From Bryum argenteum (lineage: Eukaryota > Streptophyta > Bryopsida > Bryales > Bryaceae): DNA of 64,000 nt. This document shows, piece after piece, positions 12,101 to 25,393 of this stretch (position 1 is the stretch's first letter; each line of letters begins with the position of its first letter). The position numbers were made by a program, and so were the translations under genes. Below the pieces are notes generated by a model, which saw nothing but the letters and a program-made list of their open reading frames with translations, was not told the DNA's origin and did not search any database. Location: NCBI GenBank assembly GCA_037043015.1, contig CM073327.1, positions 4,694,727 to 4,758,726 of the forward strand. The letters are read 5' to 3'.

Positions 12101-13790
12101 ACTTTTTACTACACAACCCAAGAGTGACGCTAACATTGTCACTACTCACCTAAGAGCCAACCGCCCTTGCATGTTGTCAGACTTCCTACTACTTCTCTTT
12201 TGCTCATGTCTATCATTCTGCTTGGAGCTCTACTGCAAATTGGTGCTACTTTTCACACAAACTAGTTTGGAGCGGGACACTTTCCAACCCAATCTTTTGG
12301 AATGGACACAAGCATCCTATAATACCCAAGGTGCGAGATTGAGGCCCCATGCCAAAGCCTCACCGCAGAAGCCACCCTTGCTTACCTTGGAACCATGTCA
12401 AAATGAGGAAAGAGACTACTCTTCCTCATAGTACTCTATGTATTCTTTGGTTGCCCTCCTCCCCGCTCTTGTGTTAAAAGAATTTCCATGACACACTTTT
12501 CTTGAGGAGACCAAAAGTGGCCCGTAAATTTCCTTCAAGCCAACTCCTAGCTTAAGTATCCATATAGACGTGCAAGCACATTTTTGACATCTACCCTTGG
12601 AGTAGATATTAATGGATTATCTACTTGCCCCAATCAGAGCTTTGTTAAGGGACATATTCCTTATGACATTCGCTCTTCCGAGGCGATATTCTATAGTCTT
12701 AAAGTATCGACCTCTTTGAGGAGCCATATCTCCTAAACCATTGTTTTGTTCACCATGACCCTCAGCTTTCTACAAAACTCTTGACCATAAATTTCCAATG
12801 ACATGCAACATTCTGTATTTCATTGTAGAAGTCATTTGGAGTACCAGAAGGTAACAATCCTGAGTCCCGAAGTGTCCGCGGAACGTGCTCCAACTTTGGA
12901 GAGCCATACCCCCATAACTCACAACTCCAAATTGCTCGTTTTTTGGACCCTTGGGTGCGTGTTCAAACAAGGTTTCCATGTAAGGCACACTACCAAGTTC
13001 GTCTCAAGCGTGACCCCATTGCGTGGTGTTTGCGCTGAACTCCCCTTGATCACTTCACCTTGTCTCTTGCCAACCCCGGATGTCACCCCCCGCGGTCTAC
13101 TTGGCACACCAAAGTGTTCATATTCTTCGAGAAGGGATGTGACACCCAATGTGTTACTATTACATTGATTTGAGATCTAAGAAGTAGTTCAATGTAGTTT
13201 TTTCCTACAATAGTTGCTTTTGGAGGTTAATTTGTTAAGATCAAAGTATTTATTGAACCTCTAAAACCAAAAACTACAAGTTTCCACCACCTTGTTGAAA
13301 ATAAAGTATGGTTAATTTTTTACTGTCTTTTTTGATATTTCAATTGTATGATCTCAAACCTTTCTACAACCAAAACTACCATGTAGAGTATAAACTGTTG
13401 GAATTTACCATTTGTGAGATCCTAACGTCCAAAGTTCGTGTATACATTTCTTGGGCAATGCTTGGAAGGCATAGTCTACTTTGTGCAAAGGGGGCTTGAT
13501 GATTGTTACTCCAAACATTTTGCTCAAATTTGTATACATGTAGATTACTTATTTGAGCATGCTCATGCAAAATTTTAGAGAATCATTTGTCTTTTAGAAC
13601 CTTGGTGCAATTTATTTTTTTCATCCAAGAATTTTAAAGAAGAAAAAGAAGAAGAAGGTATAAAAATGGCAATTCTATGAAATATGCAATATGTTAACTA
13701 TGTGCTTTAGGGAATGAGTGAACAGTTAGTAGGTACCTCAAGAGATGTTTTATATCTAGGCACAAAAATTTAAATGTCTCAAATTTTGTC
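9191..13790. other. gene-poor region with unassigned repeats
   Basis: No supported gene. A stretch at about 10598-10722 carries repeated CAGTTG/CAGTTA motifs in loosely tandem units. The stretch at about 12560-13170 has a denser, more GC-balanced composition with overlapping open frames on both strands. It reads like a fragment of a dispersed retroelement, but I cannot assign it. Confidence 0.4.
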
Positions 13791-13799
13791 AAATTTTAG

Positions 13800-14135
13800 A
13801 AGCAAAAAATTCAAGAAACTTTTAAGCTTGCTATTGTAAATTCTGAAGGTTGTCTTATGATAAATTGGTATGAGTTTTAACTTTGGTTACTTGGAAATTT
13901 GAGTGGTGAGTTGGTTGTGAACATAAAAAAGAAAAAAATAATCCGGAAAAGACTAAAATCAAAATGCATGTACCAGATTTGGAAACAAAAAAATGTGTGT
14001 AAAGATTCAAAAATTGGAATTTGATCTTACAAGTTTGTCTATATGCAAATTGTAGTATAGGGAACACCTAATAAAAGAATTAAGGCAATATTATTGATTT
14101 TATACTGTTTGTGAATTTCATAGACCTTTAGGGGT
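13800..14135. mobile_element. truncated TTAA-type element related to 30328-30891
   Basis: The block matches the later part of 30328-30891 (for example AGCTTGCT...AAGGT, GAGGT/GTGGTG...TTGATT/TTGGTTG, and AAAATTGGAAT/AAAATTAGAAT). It ends with CCTTTAGGGG followed by TTGA instead of TTAA. The left end is not resolved. Confidence 0.45.
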
Positions 14136-14462
14136 TGAATGAATAATAATTTAGAATCCATAAGCATGAAAAAAAAAGAAAATTAAAAATTAAAATATTG
14201 CAACTTCTAGAGACAAAACAAAAGAAAGATGTTTTCCCATGAGCAACATAGAAGTCATAGGTTAAGTCATAAGTCCAATTTCCTCCTCCTTTACATCTGG
14301 TGATAAGATTTTGAACTGGCGATACGAGTTTTAACTTCTGGTGATAAGAGTTTGACTTGTGATTTGTAGTTAAAAAGGGTTTGGGAGGTTTTCCAACATT
14401 GCTCTACGTTACATACATGTGGTTTGTGTCAACTTCTTAACAACAAATTCTGATATACTAGT

Positions 14463-14565
14463 AGAGGGTCCATTTTATGTCAACAAAAACCCTTCGTATT
14501 GTGCAAATTCTTCTTTTAATAGAAGGTCATTTTATGTCAACAAAAACCCTTCGTATTGTGCAGAT
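14463..14565. repeat. 58 bp near-tandem duplication
   Basis: The phrase CATTTTATGTCAACAAAAAC followed by CCTTCGTATTGTGCA occurs twice back to back. A diverged third copy lies just beyond the next MITE, at about 14848-14895. Confidence 0.7.
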
Positions 14566-14576
14566 TTTTCTCTTAA

Positions 14577-14836
14577 CTCCTAAAGGTCCTTGATACAAAA
14601 TTGTTTAAATTATCAAAAAGAACCTTCTTCTACTTTGGGTGCAAAGAAACTCAATCTAAGCATTGATTAGAAGATCCAACCGTAGGATCTTGAAGTTAAC
14701 TTGACCCTTTTCTCGAATGTCAAATTTGAACCGTTCATTTTTCTCCAGTTGTAAGATTATAATGGTCAAAGTTGGCTGAATTTTCTCCCTACGGAAATTC
14801 CAAATAGGGATTTCTGCTTTCTTGGACCTTTAGGGG
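14577..14836 (+). mobile_element. MITE copy 2 (TTAA, CTCCTAAAGGTCC...GGACCTTTAGGGG)
   Basis: Same family and orientation as 6470-6727, with one substitution in the left end. TTAA flanks are at 14573-14576 and 14837-14840. The body shares TCCTTGATACAAAATTG, GATTAGAAGATCCAACC and GAAGTTAACTTGA with copy 1. Confidence 0.85.
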
Positions 14837-14989
14837 TTAAACGAGGGTTCATTTTATGTCAACTAAACCTTTCGTCTCATGCAAATTTTCTTTGTTAATA
14901 CATCAAAGTGTTTTTTCTCAAAAGACTTGTCATTTGTCCCTACTTGATATTAAAACTTTGAAAAGAATTATTCATTTTTAGAAATTTAA

Positions 14990-15259
14990 CCCCTTTAGAT
15001 TCTTAAAACGTGAAACGAGTTTTGAGGGTTCTTGGGTTCTTGAAAGGAACCAAATCTAGCCAACTTCAATCGTTATAATCTCACAAATGAAGGAAAATCG
15101 ACGGTTCAATTTGCATTGCGCAATCAAATTGTCAAGTTCACTTTATGATCCTACGGTTGGATCTTTTAGATACGGCTTAGATTCAACGTTTTTGGTCTTG
15201 GAGTAGAAAGAGATCATATTTTGTAATTTTGAAAATTTTGCATCAAGGATCTTTATGGG
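14990..15259 (-). mobile_element. MITE copy 3, inverted and diverged
   Basis: TTAA flanks lie at 14986-14989 and 15260-15263. The reverse complement begins CCCATAAAGATCCTTGATGC and includes AGATCCAACCGTAGGATC and GTTGGCTAGATT, aligning along its length with copies 1 and 2. It sits only 153 bp from copy 2. Confidence 0.78.
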
Positions 15260-15957
15260 TTAATTAGATTTCCCAAAATTCCAGAACCCTTCTAAAAATT
15301 TACAGAATTTCAGGGGTTGATCAAACATTCCAAAGTCAATTTAAATTCCCCAACAATATCAAATTAGAGGGTCTGTGTTGACTGAATCCATGGTAAGGCT
15401 GATACCCGGCACCCAAATACCCGCCCGCAATCGTCAATCATAATTGACATAGGATTACGCGGATGAACGCACTTTCTTGGCAGCTGCAGATGGATGAAAA
15501 TTTTCACACAGCAACCACGAAAGGATGCAAAACCTGGATGAACAGGATGAACAGGATGAATGATTGTTTCTTGGCTGCCTCGGCGGGTTGCTCGGAGTTG
15601 CTCGGGGGACTCTCCTCGAAGTTCAGCTGCGCATGTCGCTTGCCGCGCTCGTCTCTGTGGCCCAACATCGCGCTTAGTTCCCTTCCCGTGAGTACTTACA
15701 CCCTCTCTTTCGTCTTTCACCTTTCTAACGAGCCATTTCTTGCCGTTTTTAGTGCTTCCTAGCGTCACTTTCGGCTATAATCTTTTCTTTTTGGTGCATC
15801 CGGTGATTGTGGCGGATCGAAGAGCAAGAAGCCTTGAAGAAGAGTTTTCGTCTGTTACCTTCTGGTTCAATTAGGTTTACGGCATTTCGAGATCTGAGAG
15901 TTCGGGGTTTTTTATCAACAGGAGGGTTTGGAGCTTGTTTTTTTGTGCTGATTGAAG

Positions 15958-17311
15958 ATGGCGGGACGGTATGATAGCAACCCGTTCGATGAAGACGACG
16001 TGAATCCTTTCTCTGTAAGTAATCGTTCTTGTGGTCGGCCTTCTTGAACGAGTCTAGGAAGTACCGACGTTGCTCGATTTTCACGCGCCTTTGTGATCTT
16101 GCAAGAACCAGTCAACGAGAAGAATCGATTTATTGCATTCGAGGTTAGCATAGGTCATAAAATCAAGAAGTTGTTATGCTTCTCGGAGGTTTGTTATCGG
16201 TGAGCATATGTTAGCCATTTGCGTCCTGAACAGTAAGGGTTAGCGGGAAATGTCCTGGAATTCTCGTGCGCTTAGACACCAGCGCTTTGTGATTCTGCAA
16301 GAAGTAAGAAACGAGATTTTTTGATATCTTACTTTTGAGCTTAACCTAAGCTGTTAGTCGGCATGCACATCGAGGCTTTCTTAAGCTACTCGGAGTGACC
16401 ATATCTTTGCAGTGGTGGCCATCTTCACAATAAGAGCGACAGATTTTAATGGCGGTATTTCCAAAAGCTCGTGTTGAGCGGCCTTTTCAGGACTACGACC
16501 TAATTTGATGCATAAGCATCTCAAGGCTTTGAGTTGCTCTTCATCTGAAGGCAACGTTCACAGTCTTGGCTTTAGAAGGTGAATTGAAGGAGTTTATGCT
16601 TGTTGTGCAGGATCCAGTAGTGCGTTCTCAGGCAGGAAAATCTCCCTTCGGCTATGATAGCAGGGTACGTAATGAAACACCATTGAAATGATAATGTCAT
16701 CCACTGCAGGGTTCTAAGTTGATACTGGATCCGTCGTTTCTAGATGAAGTGTGGCAGTGATTCTATTCAAATAATGCATATCAGTGTTTAACACTTTCCT
16801 CTGCTTTCTACCTACGGAGGACTTTTTAGATGGTAGATACAGTCTGTCGTGATGTAGATGATGTGAGCTGTTCGACTAGGGTTTTCTTTCTGGAAGACTA
16901 ATTCAATCACGAATTAACATACCCTCGATTCAGACTGTGCCACAGGTGAATACGATATCACCTCTTCCACATGAGCCAGTGTTCTCAAACGACACAAATG
17001 ACGCCACGGTGGATATTCCCCTTGGTGGTGCAAAAGTAAGTTCTTATATATTCATAACTTGTTCCCTTTTCTGTGAAGACTCTGCTCTCTCACTATTTTA
17101 CAGTAATCCTTACACTTCTGGGTTCTGCCTTCGGTCCCCTGAATGAATGATTTTCTTGAACTTGCCAGGAGTTGAAGCGAAAGGAGAAAGAGCTTCAGGC
17201 CAAGGAGCAAGAGCTCCAGAGGAAAGAGAAGGTATTTGTCTATATTTTCTATCTGATTGAGAATATTCTCTATCTGATTCAGAGTGTTGCCACTGTGCGA
17301 TACCTCGTATG

Positions 17312-17359
<48 letters not shown>

Positions 17360-19385
17360 TTCGTGGTGTAGCAAAGAAAGGTCTGGGGTTATTGAATCAC
17401 TTGATTAAAATGCTGGTGACTGGCTGCACAAACTAGAATTTCGGTTACTTATCAAACTCTGTGCTGGTCTGCAGGAGCTGAAACGCAGAGAAGACGCAGC
17501 ATCAAGAGGTTAGATCATAGAATGAATACGGCTGGAAGTCACCTCTTACACTGATCTCTAATGTGCACGCTAGAGCAGATTTGTGTTCATGTACTTAGGT
17601 TGTTGATTAGAGGATATTTGCACTTGGAGCTAGTGAAAATATCCTCTAAGGAGGGTATTCTAAGGGCAAGTTTGGATGGAGCACTACATCAAGTAGGTTA
17701 ACTTGGTGTTGGTTTTGTTGGGCCATTTTCCAGCTGGTATTCTTATTGAAGACAAGAACTGGCCTCCATATATCCCAATCAAGATACTTCATCATGATAT
17801 TGCAGCCGACATTCCATCTCACACTCAACAACTGCAGACTTTCGCTTATTACAGTTGGTTAGGTATGTACCTTTTCTACTGTGTGCATTGACTTCAGTAC
17901 TTAATCCCATCCTTTTCTCTTTTCAACTCAGTCAAACTTAGTTCTAGTCTTCATGTTTGAAACACTCCATCTTTTTGAAACATGTTACTAGGAATTCGCG
18001 TCATTTTAACATACCATTGTGGCATCTTACTAGGAATACTGTGGTGTCTCGTTTTTAACTTCATCTGCACGACAGTAGCCTGGATTGCTGGGCCTGGTGG
18101 TAAGTTACTTGAAATCATTTTTTCCTTCATTTTTTCTCCTTTTGCAATCATTTCAAATTTATATAAGAATTCCTTGCAGTGTTTGCTTAATTTGGCACCA
18201 ATGTACTGTGGTTGTGCCAGGCGTACAAGTATGGCTGCTGGGTATCATCTTCCTGTTAGCTGGCTGTCCTCTTTCCTACTTTCTGTGGTACAGGCCACTG
18301 TATCGTGCGATGAGGTGGGTATAATGACGTACAGACTTTCGTACATTTGGCAAGTAGTCGCTGGACATCGTTATGCTCGCTGTATTTGGGTATGCAGAAG
18401 TAGACCTCTGATCGACGCTTTGTTTTGGCAGGTCTGATAGTGCTTTGAAATTCGGTTGGTTCTTCATCTTCTACTCTGTAAGTACAATACACATATTGCA
18501 GTGAGAAAGTCGATAATTTGCATTCTAAACCCTTTTGCAACTATTTTGTGTATGTTTTATTAGGCGCCTAGAAATTACACATCGTCTCTTTTGGTTTATA
18601 TAGGTCGATTCGCACTTGGTATTTGCCAGTATTCTAAAACTTGTGGTTGTTTGTGTTGAAATCGTTCAGCTCCACATATTGTTCTGCATATTGGCTGCAG
18701 TTGCTCCACCGATTTTCTTCAAGGGAAAGTCTCTTGCGTAAGTGCAGAACTTGACACTGCCTTTTATTGTTGATTAATTACAATGGGTTCCATCAGATGC
18801 GCTTAGTAGGATTTATCACATGTCAGCTCGCTCATAACAAGATTGTGATTGCAGGGGACTCTGGCCCGCCATTGGGTTGTTCGGAGACAACCTTCTCGTT
18901 GCTGTGAGTTTCAATATCCAGCCTTTAATGGATTGTTACATTGATTTTTTTCTAAGAAAGGATTCAACTTAACGCACTTCCTCGGTTGTATGTATTACAT
19001 TCACTCTCATAGCGTAATCACGAATCGTAGCATGTATCACTTCGCACAAATTATGATTTGAAATCTGACTGCACCCATGCTATTGCAGATTTTCTATGTG
19101 ATTGGCTTCTCCTTCTGGACGCTCGAGTGCTTGATCAGTCTCTGGGTTCTGAGGGTAATATATTAAAAATAAATTCCCCTCTAGCGTCTTAAAGACCATA
19201 TCGTTTATACATGTCTGCCTTTCTTGCAAGTAGATTTGTGCATTAGATCTGATGTTTCAAAATCATGAGCTGATGATTGTGTGCTGGTTGGTGCGCAGGA
19301 AGTGTATAACTACTTCAGGGGCTCGGGGAAAGCAGCACAGTTGAAGCGTGAAGCTGCAGCTGGTGCTTTCAGGGCTTCCATTTGA
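15958..19385 (+). CDS. SCAMP: secretory carrier-associated membrane protein (SCAMP)
   Basis: Thirteen exons: 15958-16014, 16611-16664, 16946-17035, 17169-17231, 17475-17508, 17734-17862, 18034-18099, 18221-18314, 18432-18477, 18670-18737, 18855-18903, 19089-19154 and 19299-19385. They join to exactly 300 codons plus stop, normal for plant SCAMPs. Visible features are two N-terminal NPF motifs (residues about 8-18), a Lys/Glu-rich coiled coil (about 68-98), then four hydrophobic segments. The family signature appears as LWYRPLYRAMR between segments 2 and 3, and YFRGSGK follows segment 4. SCAMPs are post-Golgi and plasma-membrane proteins in vesicle trafficking; NPF motifs bind EH-domain proteins. 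Exon 7 has an alternative in-frame acceptor at 17992 that would add 14 residues in the first membrane region. The start is the first ATG in good context at the NPF-rich N-terminus. Confidence 0.95.
17315..17357. repeat. (TA)n microsatellite in a SCAMP intron
   Basis: About 21 uninterrupted AT dinucleotides lie in the intron between SCAMP exons 4 and 5, well away from splice sites. Confidence 0.95.
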
Positions 19386-20576
19386 TCTGGGAGGGATCAA
19401 TGTGTACATGTGACCTAGTTCTTGGGTTTAGCTACTTTCGTAGATAATGGTGAGAATTTCCTTTCAAGTTATTGTTAGCAATAGACAAGTTTCATAAAGA
19501 ATTTGGGAGTTCTGTAGTGAAGAGTATCTCCTTACGCCTCCTGGTATGAGAGAATGACATCACGGTTTGGTTTTACTTAGAGGTAAAATTCTTTTTTGAT
19601 ATCAGAGGGAATAGGTGACTGACTGTAACGGTTTTTTATGTAATGACGCTGGAACCTAGATCTTGATGTTGATGGCTTTGCGATCAACTCGTCTATGACT
19701 TCAATGTTGATATGGAGAAACTCGATTTGCTTGTGATCTTTGGAATAAACTGTTTGAAGCCATTATGCAACGACTTTGTTCGTACTCGAAACGAGAGAAA
19801 TCAGCCAGTATTCATAAGAATCTTCAGTTTCATAAATCCTCGCGTGTAGAATGAGTGTCTGCGCAAGTACAATGTTGAATCACATTGTGACAGAATCTGG
19901 ATAGCTTTATTCTAAAAGGAATGCATGTTGGCACCTTATTTGGTATACCTACTTTATTTTAAAATAAATAAAAATTTCAATCGCAAGTTGCATGAATATG
20001 AGACCTTTGAGATATAAGCTAGCATCATGGATATTGAGGACCTATGGGATATACGAGGTATGGGAAATTTGGAATATGAGCTGGAGTCACTTATAAAAAT
20101 TTCAGAAACTCACTGAGAATTTCTGTAAACAACATTTGCATACGAAGTTCAGGTGGTGCACTAAAAGCCTTGTGCACTCTCCGGTACCAATTCAACGATT
20201 GTAAACTCAAAAAAACAGGCCCATCAGCAGTTAGATGCCTCTAGCAGTTCAGGAATTCAAGATTCTTGCACAAGGTTTTCTCAACACATGGTTGGGTCCT
20301 GATTTGCTTTGGACACCCCTTAACATGTTGAAAACCACATGAATTTGGACAAACCTGCGTCCAGAGAGAAGTAAATTGAGCCAGGCTAACCTGACATACA
20401 TTGAAGGTGCACCCATAACATTAAGATGTGGGATACTCCAGAATCTAAACGTCCAAAACAATCTTCTCCTAGCTGCTGCTCGAATGCATTAAGCTCCTGT
20501 ATCGATACTGTACACTCATCTGATAGAAGGCCGAAGGCTCATTTTACAACATGAAATGTTAAGAGGTCAAAATCCT

Positions 20577-23339
20577 TCAGACTTTCTCCTTCTTCGCAAG
20601 TGCCTCGCCCTTGAGCTCCAACCGTCCCACCACCATATACCCAGGCCCCACCTGCCCAGTAACATCACAACCACAAAGAGCAACTTTCAGAAGAAGCCTG
20701 AATGCTAAAAAACAAGATGAGAAATAGACAAAGGCACAACAACTATTAATATGACTAAGAAACTGAGCTCTATATGGAGCCATTGCTTGAGAAGTTGATA
20801 ATTGTTTAAATGAGGAGAAAAGGTGAGGTAGTACCTGGCAGTCTTTCAAGGTACACCGTTCTTGCAAATTGGCGTTACTGCAAATAATGGAGTTTTGGAT
20901 AGTGCAACCATCCTCAACAGTGACGTAGTTCATGACGACGGAGTTGATGATCTTGACATTAGAGCCGATGCGGCAGTGCCTGCCCACCACGCTCTTCTTG
21001 ATGCTGCACTTCTCCCCGAGCGTGGAGCCTTCGCCCAACATGCAGTGCGGCCCCACTGTTGATTTCCACCCCAACGATGCTGTTTCGTGAATCACGTTGT
21101 TGTGCGTGGACACTTCGTAGCCTGTTAGATGAATCGCCTCCCCTGCCACCTCCCTATTGATGTCCAAATATGCCTGCAACTCTCAACCACCATGTTACCA
21201 TTCATATCACAAGCTTGCACTGATAGATGAGACACTCATGTAGATTCTACATTCAAGCTCTGTTATCATAAAGAGTCATATGGTTATGAGTGGAGCGTAA
21301 GTGTTACCTGCAACGAGTTAACGCGCACACAGAATTTGCCTTTGCTAGCAATATAAGTGCAGCACTTAAGAGAAGAGCCAGTATTGCGATGACCACTATG
21401 AGACGAACGCAGCAACTGCGCAAAGACCTCCGTATCAGGAAGCGAAGGCTGGTGCTGCGGGTCCTTTTCCTCAGAAGGAGAGCCCAAGGCAGTCGAGGGA
21501 ACACCCAGTCGTAACTGCGACCTCACCAAATACGGCACTAAGTCTTGCTTGATGCTCTTAATGGTTGGCCGAGACTCCAATACTCCTTGCACTAACAGTC
21601 TGTTGAATGCGTACAGATGCGCATCTACCAAGTCTGTTCGTATCTCCATGTTGCCCACTGCTCGTAGTAGACTTCGACGCACTCTCAAGTCCCTCTCAAT
21701 CTGTTCAAGACCACACACATCAAAATCACGACTTGCATGTAAGTACCACAGTAGGGATGATGAGCCAGGAAGAAATTCCTGCATTGAAACTTGGTACTAT
21801 ATCCACACCTTACTCTTTGAAGCTCCATGATAAAATGGAAATGATAGACTAGTGATTAATAAAGATATTCCTGCTCGGAGACTCGAAGATCTACACCCTC
21901 ATGACAAAATGGGATTAATAACCTAGAAAGGAACTCCTGATAATATCCACACCTTGATTCTGGTACTCTTTGGAGCTCCATGATAGTGATGAGCTAGTGA
22001 TTGGTTGGAAGGGTTTCCTGCTCAAAGACTTAAATTTTCGATGGTACAGGGTCTAACCCTCAATGCTCCATGCTAAAATGAGAAATGATGAGCTTAGAAG
22101 AAATTCCTGCTTGAAGACTTGAAGACTGAATGGTACAGTACACACATCCTCAATTATTCTACTCTTCCGAGCTCCATGTTAGAACAGAACTGATGAGCTA
22201 GTAAGAGATTCATGCTTGAGGCCTTACGGATTCATTATTACCGTATCAACACCCTCACTGCTTCAAACTCCATGATGAAATGAGATTGATGAGCTAGTGA
22301 TTGACAGGAAACAACTCCTGCTTAAGGACTAGAAGCTCCGTTGGTACAATATCAAGACTCGAAAATTAAATGGTACCGAATCCACACCCTCAGAGCTTCA
22401 AGATCCATGCTAAAATGGGAATGATGAGCTACGAAATGCTACCTGAATGCAAGAGGAGCGATGAGCAAGGAGTGATTGATATGAAGAGATTTCTGACCTC
22501 GGCGCCTGGGGCCATGTAGAGGAGATGCTCCTGAGAGGAGTCCAAGCCGATAATATCAGAAGGAGGCTGCTGCTTGATCTTCTCCCCGCCCGCCGGTTCC
22601 AATGAGCCGAGTGACAATCGGTTGCACAGCAACGCAGTAACAAGTGCTCCCTGACGTCGGTGCGTCGCTGCCACAGCTCCAATCGGCACATCAGACACTA
22701 AATCCCCGCTCACTACCAGAAAATCCTCGGCCGTCAATCGGTGCATCACCGACCTCAATGCGTCCGCCGTGTCACACTCCTCCGGCACCGCAGCCACCTG
22801 CACCAAACCACCATTCCACTTAACTCAGAAAATTGCATCAAAAAATGCAACACTTGCTCAATACATGTTATTAACAAGTGAGCATATCAGCCAAAAATTG
22901 CACACTGCTCAAAAATTAAGGTTTGAGGTCCCGATCATCGGTTGTAGCACGATCACGAGACAACCTGTAGCATGAATCTAATGTGACATTAGCTATAGTT
23001 GAGGAGATTAGGATATAGAATTGCTGGAAGACGAGCAGTTGCAATGGCCTGGGGGTTTCGATTTTGTGCATGTTACAATGGATGGAGGAGTACACGGACC
23101 TCGACACGGAGGCGATCATGGACGGCATCCGCGACCCAATTGCCGACACAGAGGGCGGCGTCCTCGCCGGCAGCGACGAGAATGATGTCCTTCAAGTTGC
23201 TGGCCTCCAGGAGCTCCAGGACGTAGGACAGCACGGGCTTGTTGCCGAGGGGGAGTAAGGCTTTCGGCACGTCTTTGGACACCAGCGGGTACAGCTTCTT
23301 CGATAACCCGCCTGCTAACACTACCACCTGAAAGTTCAT
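20577..23339 (-). CDS. EIF2B3: translation initiation factor eIF2B subunit gamma
   Basis: Five minus-strand exons, 23339-23100, 22797-22498, 21700-21308, 21173-20835 and 20651-20577, join in phase to 448 codons plus stop, the usual size. The N-terminus MNFQVVVLAGG opens a nucleotidyl-transferase-like domain (also PKALLPLGNKP and DFLVVSGDLVSDVP). The C-terminal part (about residues 330-430) is a left-handed beta-helix of hexapeptide repeats (VGPHCMLGEGSTLGEKCSI, then VGRHCRIGSNVKI). eIF2B is the guanine-nucleotide exchange factor for eIF2, and gamma pairs with epsilon in the catalytic module. I chose the ATG at 23339 because family members start at this motif; an in-frame ATG at 23354 would add MGLPA. 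The gene converges on SCAMP, 1.2 kb away. A TTAA-family relic lies just upstream of its promoter. Confidence 0.95.
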
Positions 23340-23659
23340 GGCTGGCAACCCCATGCCTGCGCTCCGCTCCAAAATCGATCAGTCTCACAACTACTCCTCC
23401 TCTCGGAATCGAGCAATCCTGGACAAGCGAAGCTCAATCCGCTCGGACCAGAGAAAAATCCGAGAATAGAACGGGATGGGGTCGGAAGCGCTTTTGCTGT
23501 TTCCGGTAGCAGCAATTCGGAACATGAAGCTCGCTTGGTTTCCAAAGTATGAGGAAGATTTAAGGCGAAGTTCTCTAAACCCTAAAAATTGGTTTGCAAT
23601 GAGACGAGAAGTTGAAATGGAGGAGACGACCAAAGTTCTCTCTCATGAACGTAGATAAC

Positions 23660-24560
23660 GAGGTGAATTCACCCATAATCGTTCTTTTGAACACTTGGGT
23701 TGGGTCCCAAATCAAGTCTAGTTTGTGTGGTAAAAATTGCATACTCAATAAAACAAAGTATGAAGAAATGGCCTGCATTTTAGTGAAGATTACTCCTCTT
23801 TTTGAGTTTTAAAACATGGGGCATGTTTTACGATTGTGAGGCAATTATCGGAAATCAAAAATAAGTTTTCATGATTTTTTTACATAAGCATAATCTTATG
23901 ATGAAAAATAACAACCTTGTAGTTGGAAGTCCTTTTATCCATATACTTTTGGTATTGTATGTCAATGATGTTTCTACATTGAAAAAAGTGAAAAAGTGGA
24001 TGATTTTGAATGAGCTATATCTCCTTCATCCATTGTTGGATTTCAACTTTGTTTTATGGGATAGGTTCTTAATAGAGTATAGTTCAAGTGGTAAATACCT
24101 TGACTCATCGGAGGTGTTTTGAAGATAAGGCAAGAATTTAAGTGTAAGGGGTGTCGATTTGGACCCTTTCTCCTATGTTAATATTTTGGCAGTTCTTATC
24201 CTTGCAAGGCTATTATTTGAGCAACGAATTTATTTTGATGAAATTTTATTGTACAAGGGTGTTGTTGAGATGAGGCTTTGTAGTTGGTGAATTATTCATT
24301 GCAATATATTTGTTGATAGCATTTTCACTTCAAAGTGAAAATACTCAAATTCTATTATCTTTTTAGAGTACTAGTATGTAATGATTTAGCAATCTATAAG
24401 GCCTTGGGATTCCAAATTCAATCTACATGACCTATACCAAGTATATTATAAGATTCTACAATTTAGATCTAGATTGCTTCCCTTCAATTCCATTTACGAC
24501 ACTTCGCAAAAAATTATGTTTCTTGGCTTTAGACACCCTCTGGGTGTTCAAGGGTTGAAT
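23660..24560 (+). mobile_element. degenerate TTAA-family element, copy C
   Basis: It shares ACACTTGGGTTGGGTCCCAA, AAGTATGAA...ATGGC and a GCATTTTCACTT-x-AAAGTGAAAA hairpin with 28337-28943 (reverse complement) and 201-1076. The right end reads CAAGGGTTGA near 24557. The left boundary is uncertain. It lies about 320 bp upstream of the eIF2B gamma start codon. Confidence 0.55.
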
Positions 24561-24985
24561 GATCTTGTTGATATTGATCAACTCCTTTAAACAATCAAGG
24601 GGCAAATCAAGCGGCGAATCAAGGGGTAAGAAGTTTCAACATTTTCCTAAAAGAAGCAAGTTGATAAATGCTTTCTTCAAATTTACTATTATTTCCTAGG
24701 GGTGTTGCCACGCTCACTTAAATACTTTCACCAAACTCCTCTTGTTTTTCTGCTAGATTGAAAATTAGATCGTTTTGTTATGATTTTTGATGATTTTGGG
24801 AGCCATAATTACTTAGAAATTCAGTATCTCCGGATCCATTGGCCTCGTTTGTGGTCCGAGCGTTCTCTGCACCTATACAAAAAGACCCTGCTTTCATCAA
24901 CATCTCATGCACCCCGATCCAACCGACGGTGCCCAAGATCATAATGGCTCACAAACATACTATTTGTTTTATAAAATAGACTTAT

Positions 24986-25017
24986 AACACTGAATTAGGA
25001 ATTTTTGCACTTGGCCA
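24986..25017 (+). repeat. left terminal inverted repeat of the 14.2 kb element
   Basis: 31 of 32 bases match the reverse complement of 39186-39217. A second, inverted GCACTTG motif follows within 25 bp. Confidence 0.8.
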
Positions 25018-25393
25018 TTTGACAATGCACTTGTCGCCCGTCGAATAGAAACTGACATTTTTCAAATTGATGGGGGGTATAATTTTGGTAATCGTGGGTT
25101 TTGTAGGCCGATAATTTAGGAAGTGTTAAAATGGGAATTTTGGGGTTTCAGCTTACTTCAATCATGCATATTTGGTCACACATGCATTTTAATTTGATGC
25201 AATTGATTCTCCATTTATTCCAAACCAATGTATTAAACATGATAGTCAACATAGATACAAAGTTTAGGATATCTTTCTACCAAAACATCATGTTATTCAA
25301 ACCACTCATGCACGTTGCGCTATACTATACAACTATTGTTGCTACATAACACAACTCCATGTACCATGTCTCTCGTACGACGTACTAAACATA

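Noticed and set aside
12560..13170. Overlapping ORFs suggesting a gene
   Set aside because: Frames on both strands are open without family motifs; the stretch looks like a repeat fragment rather than a gene.
20862..21062. Plus-strand ORFs across 20.8-23.7 kb
   Set aside because: They are antisense shadows of the eIF2B gamma exons.
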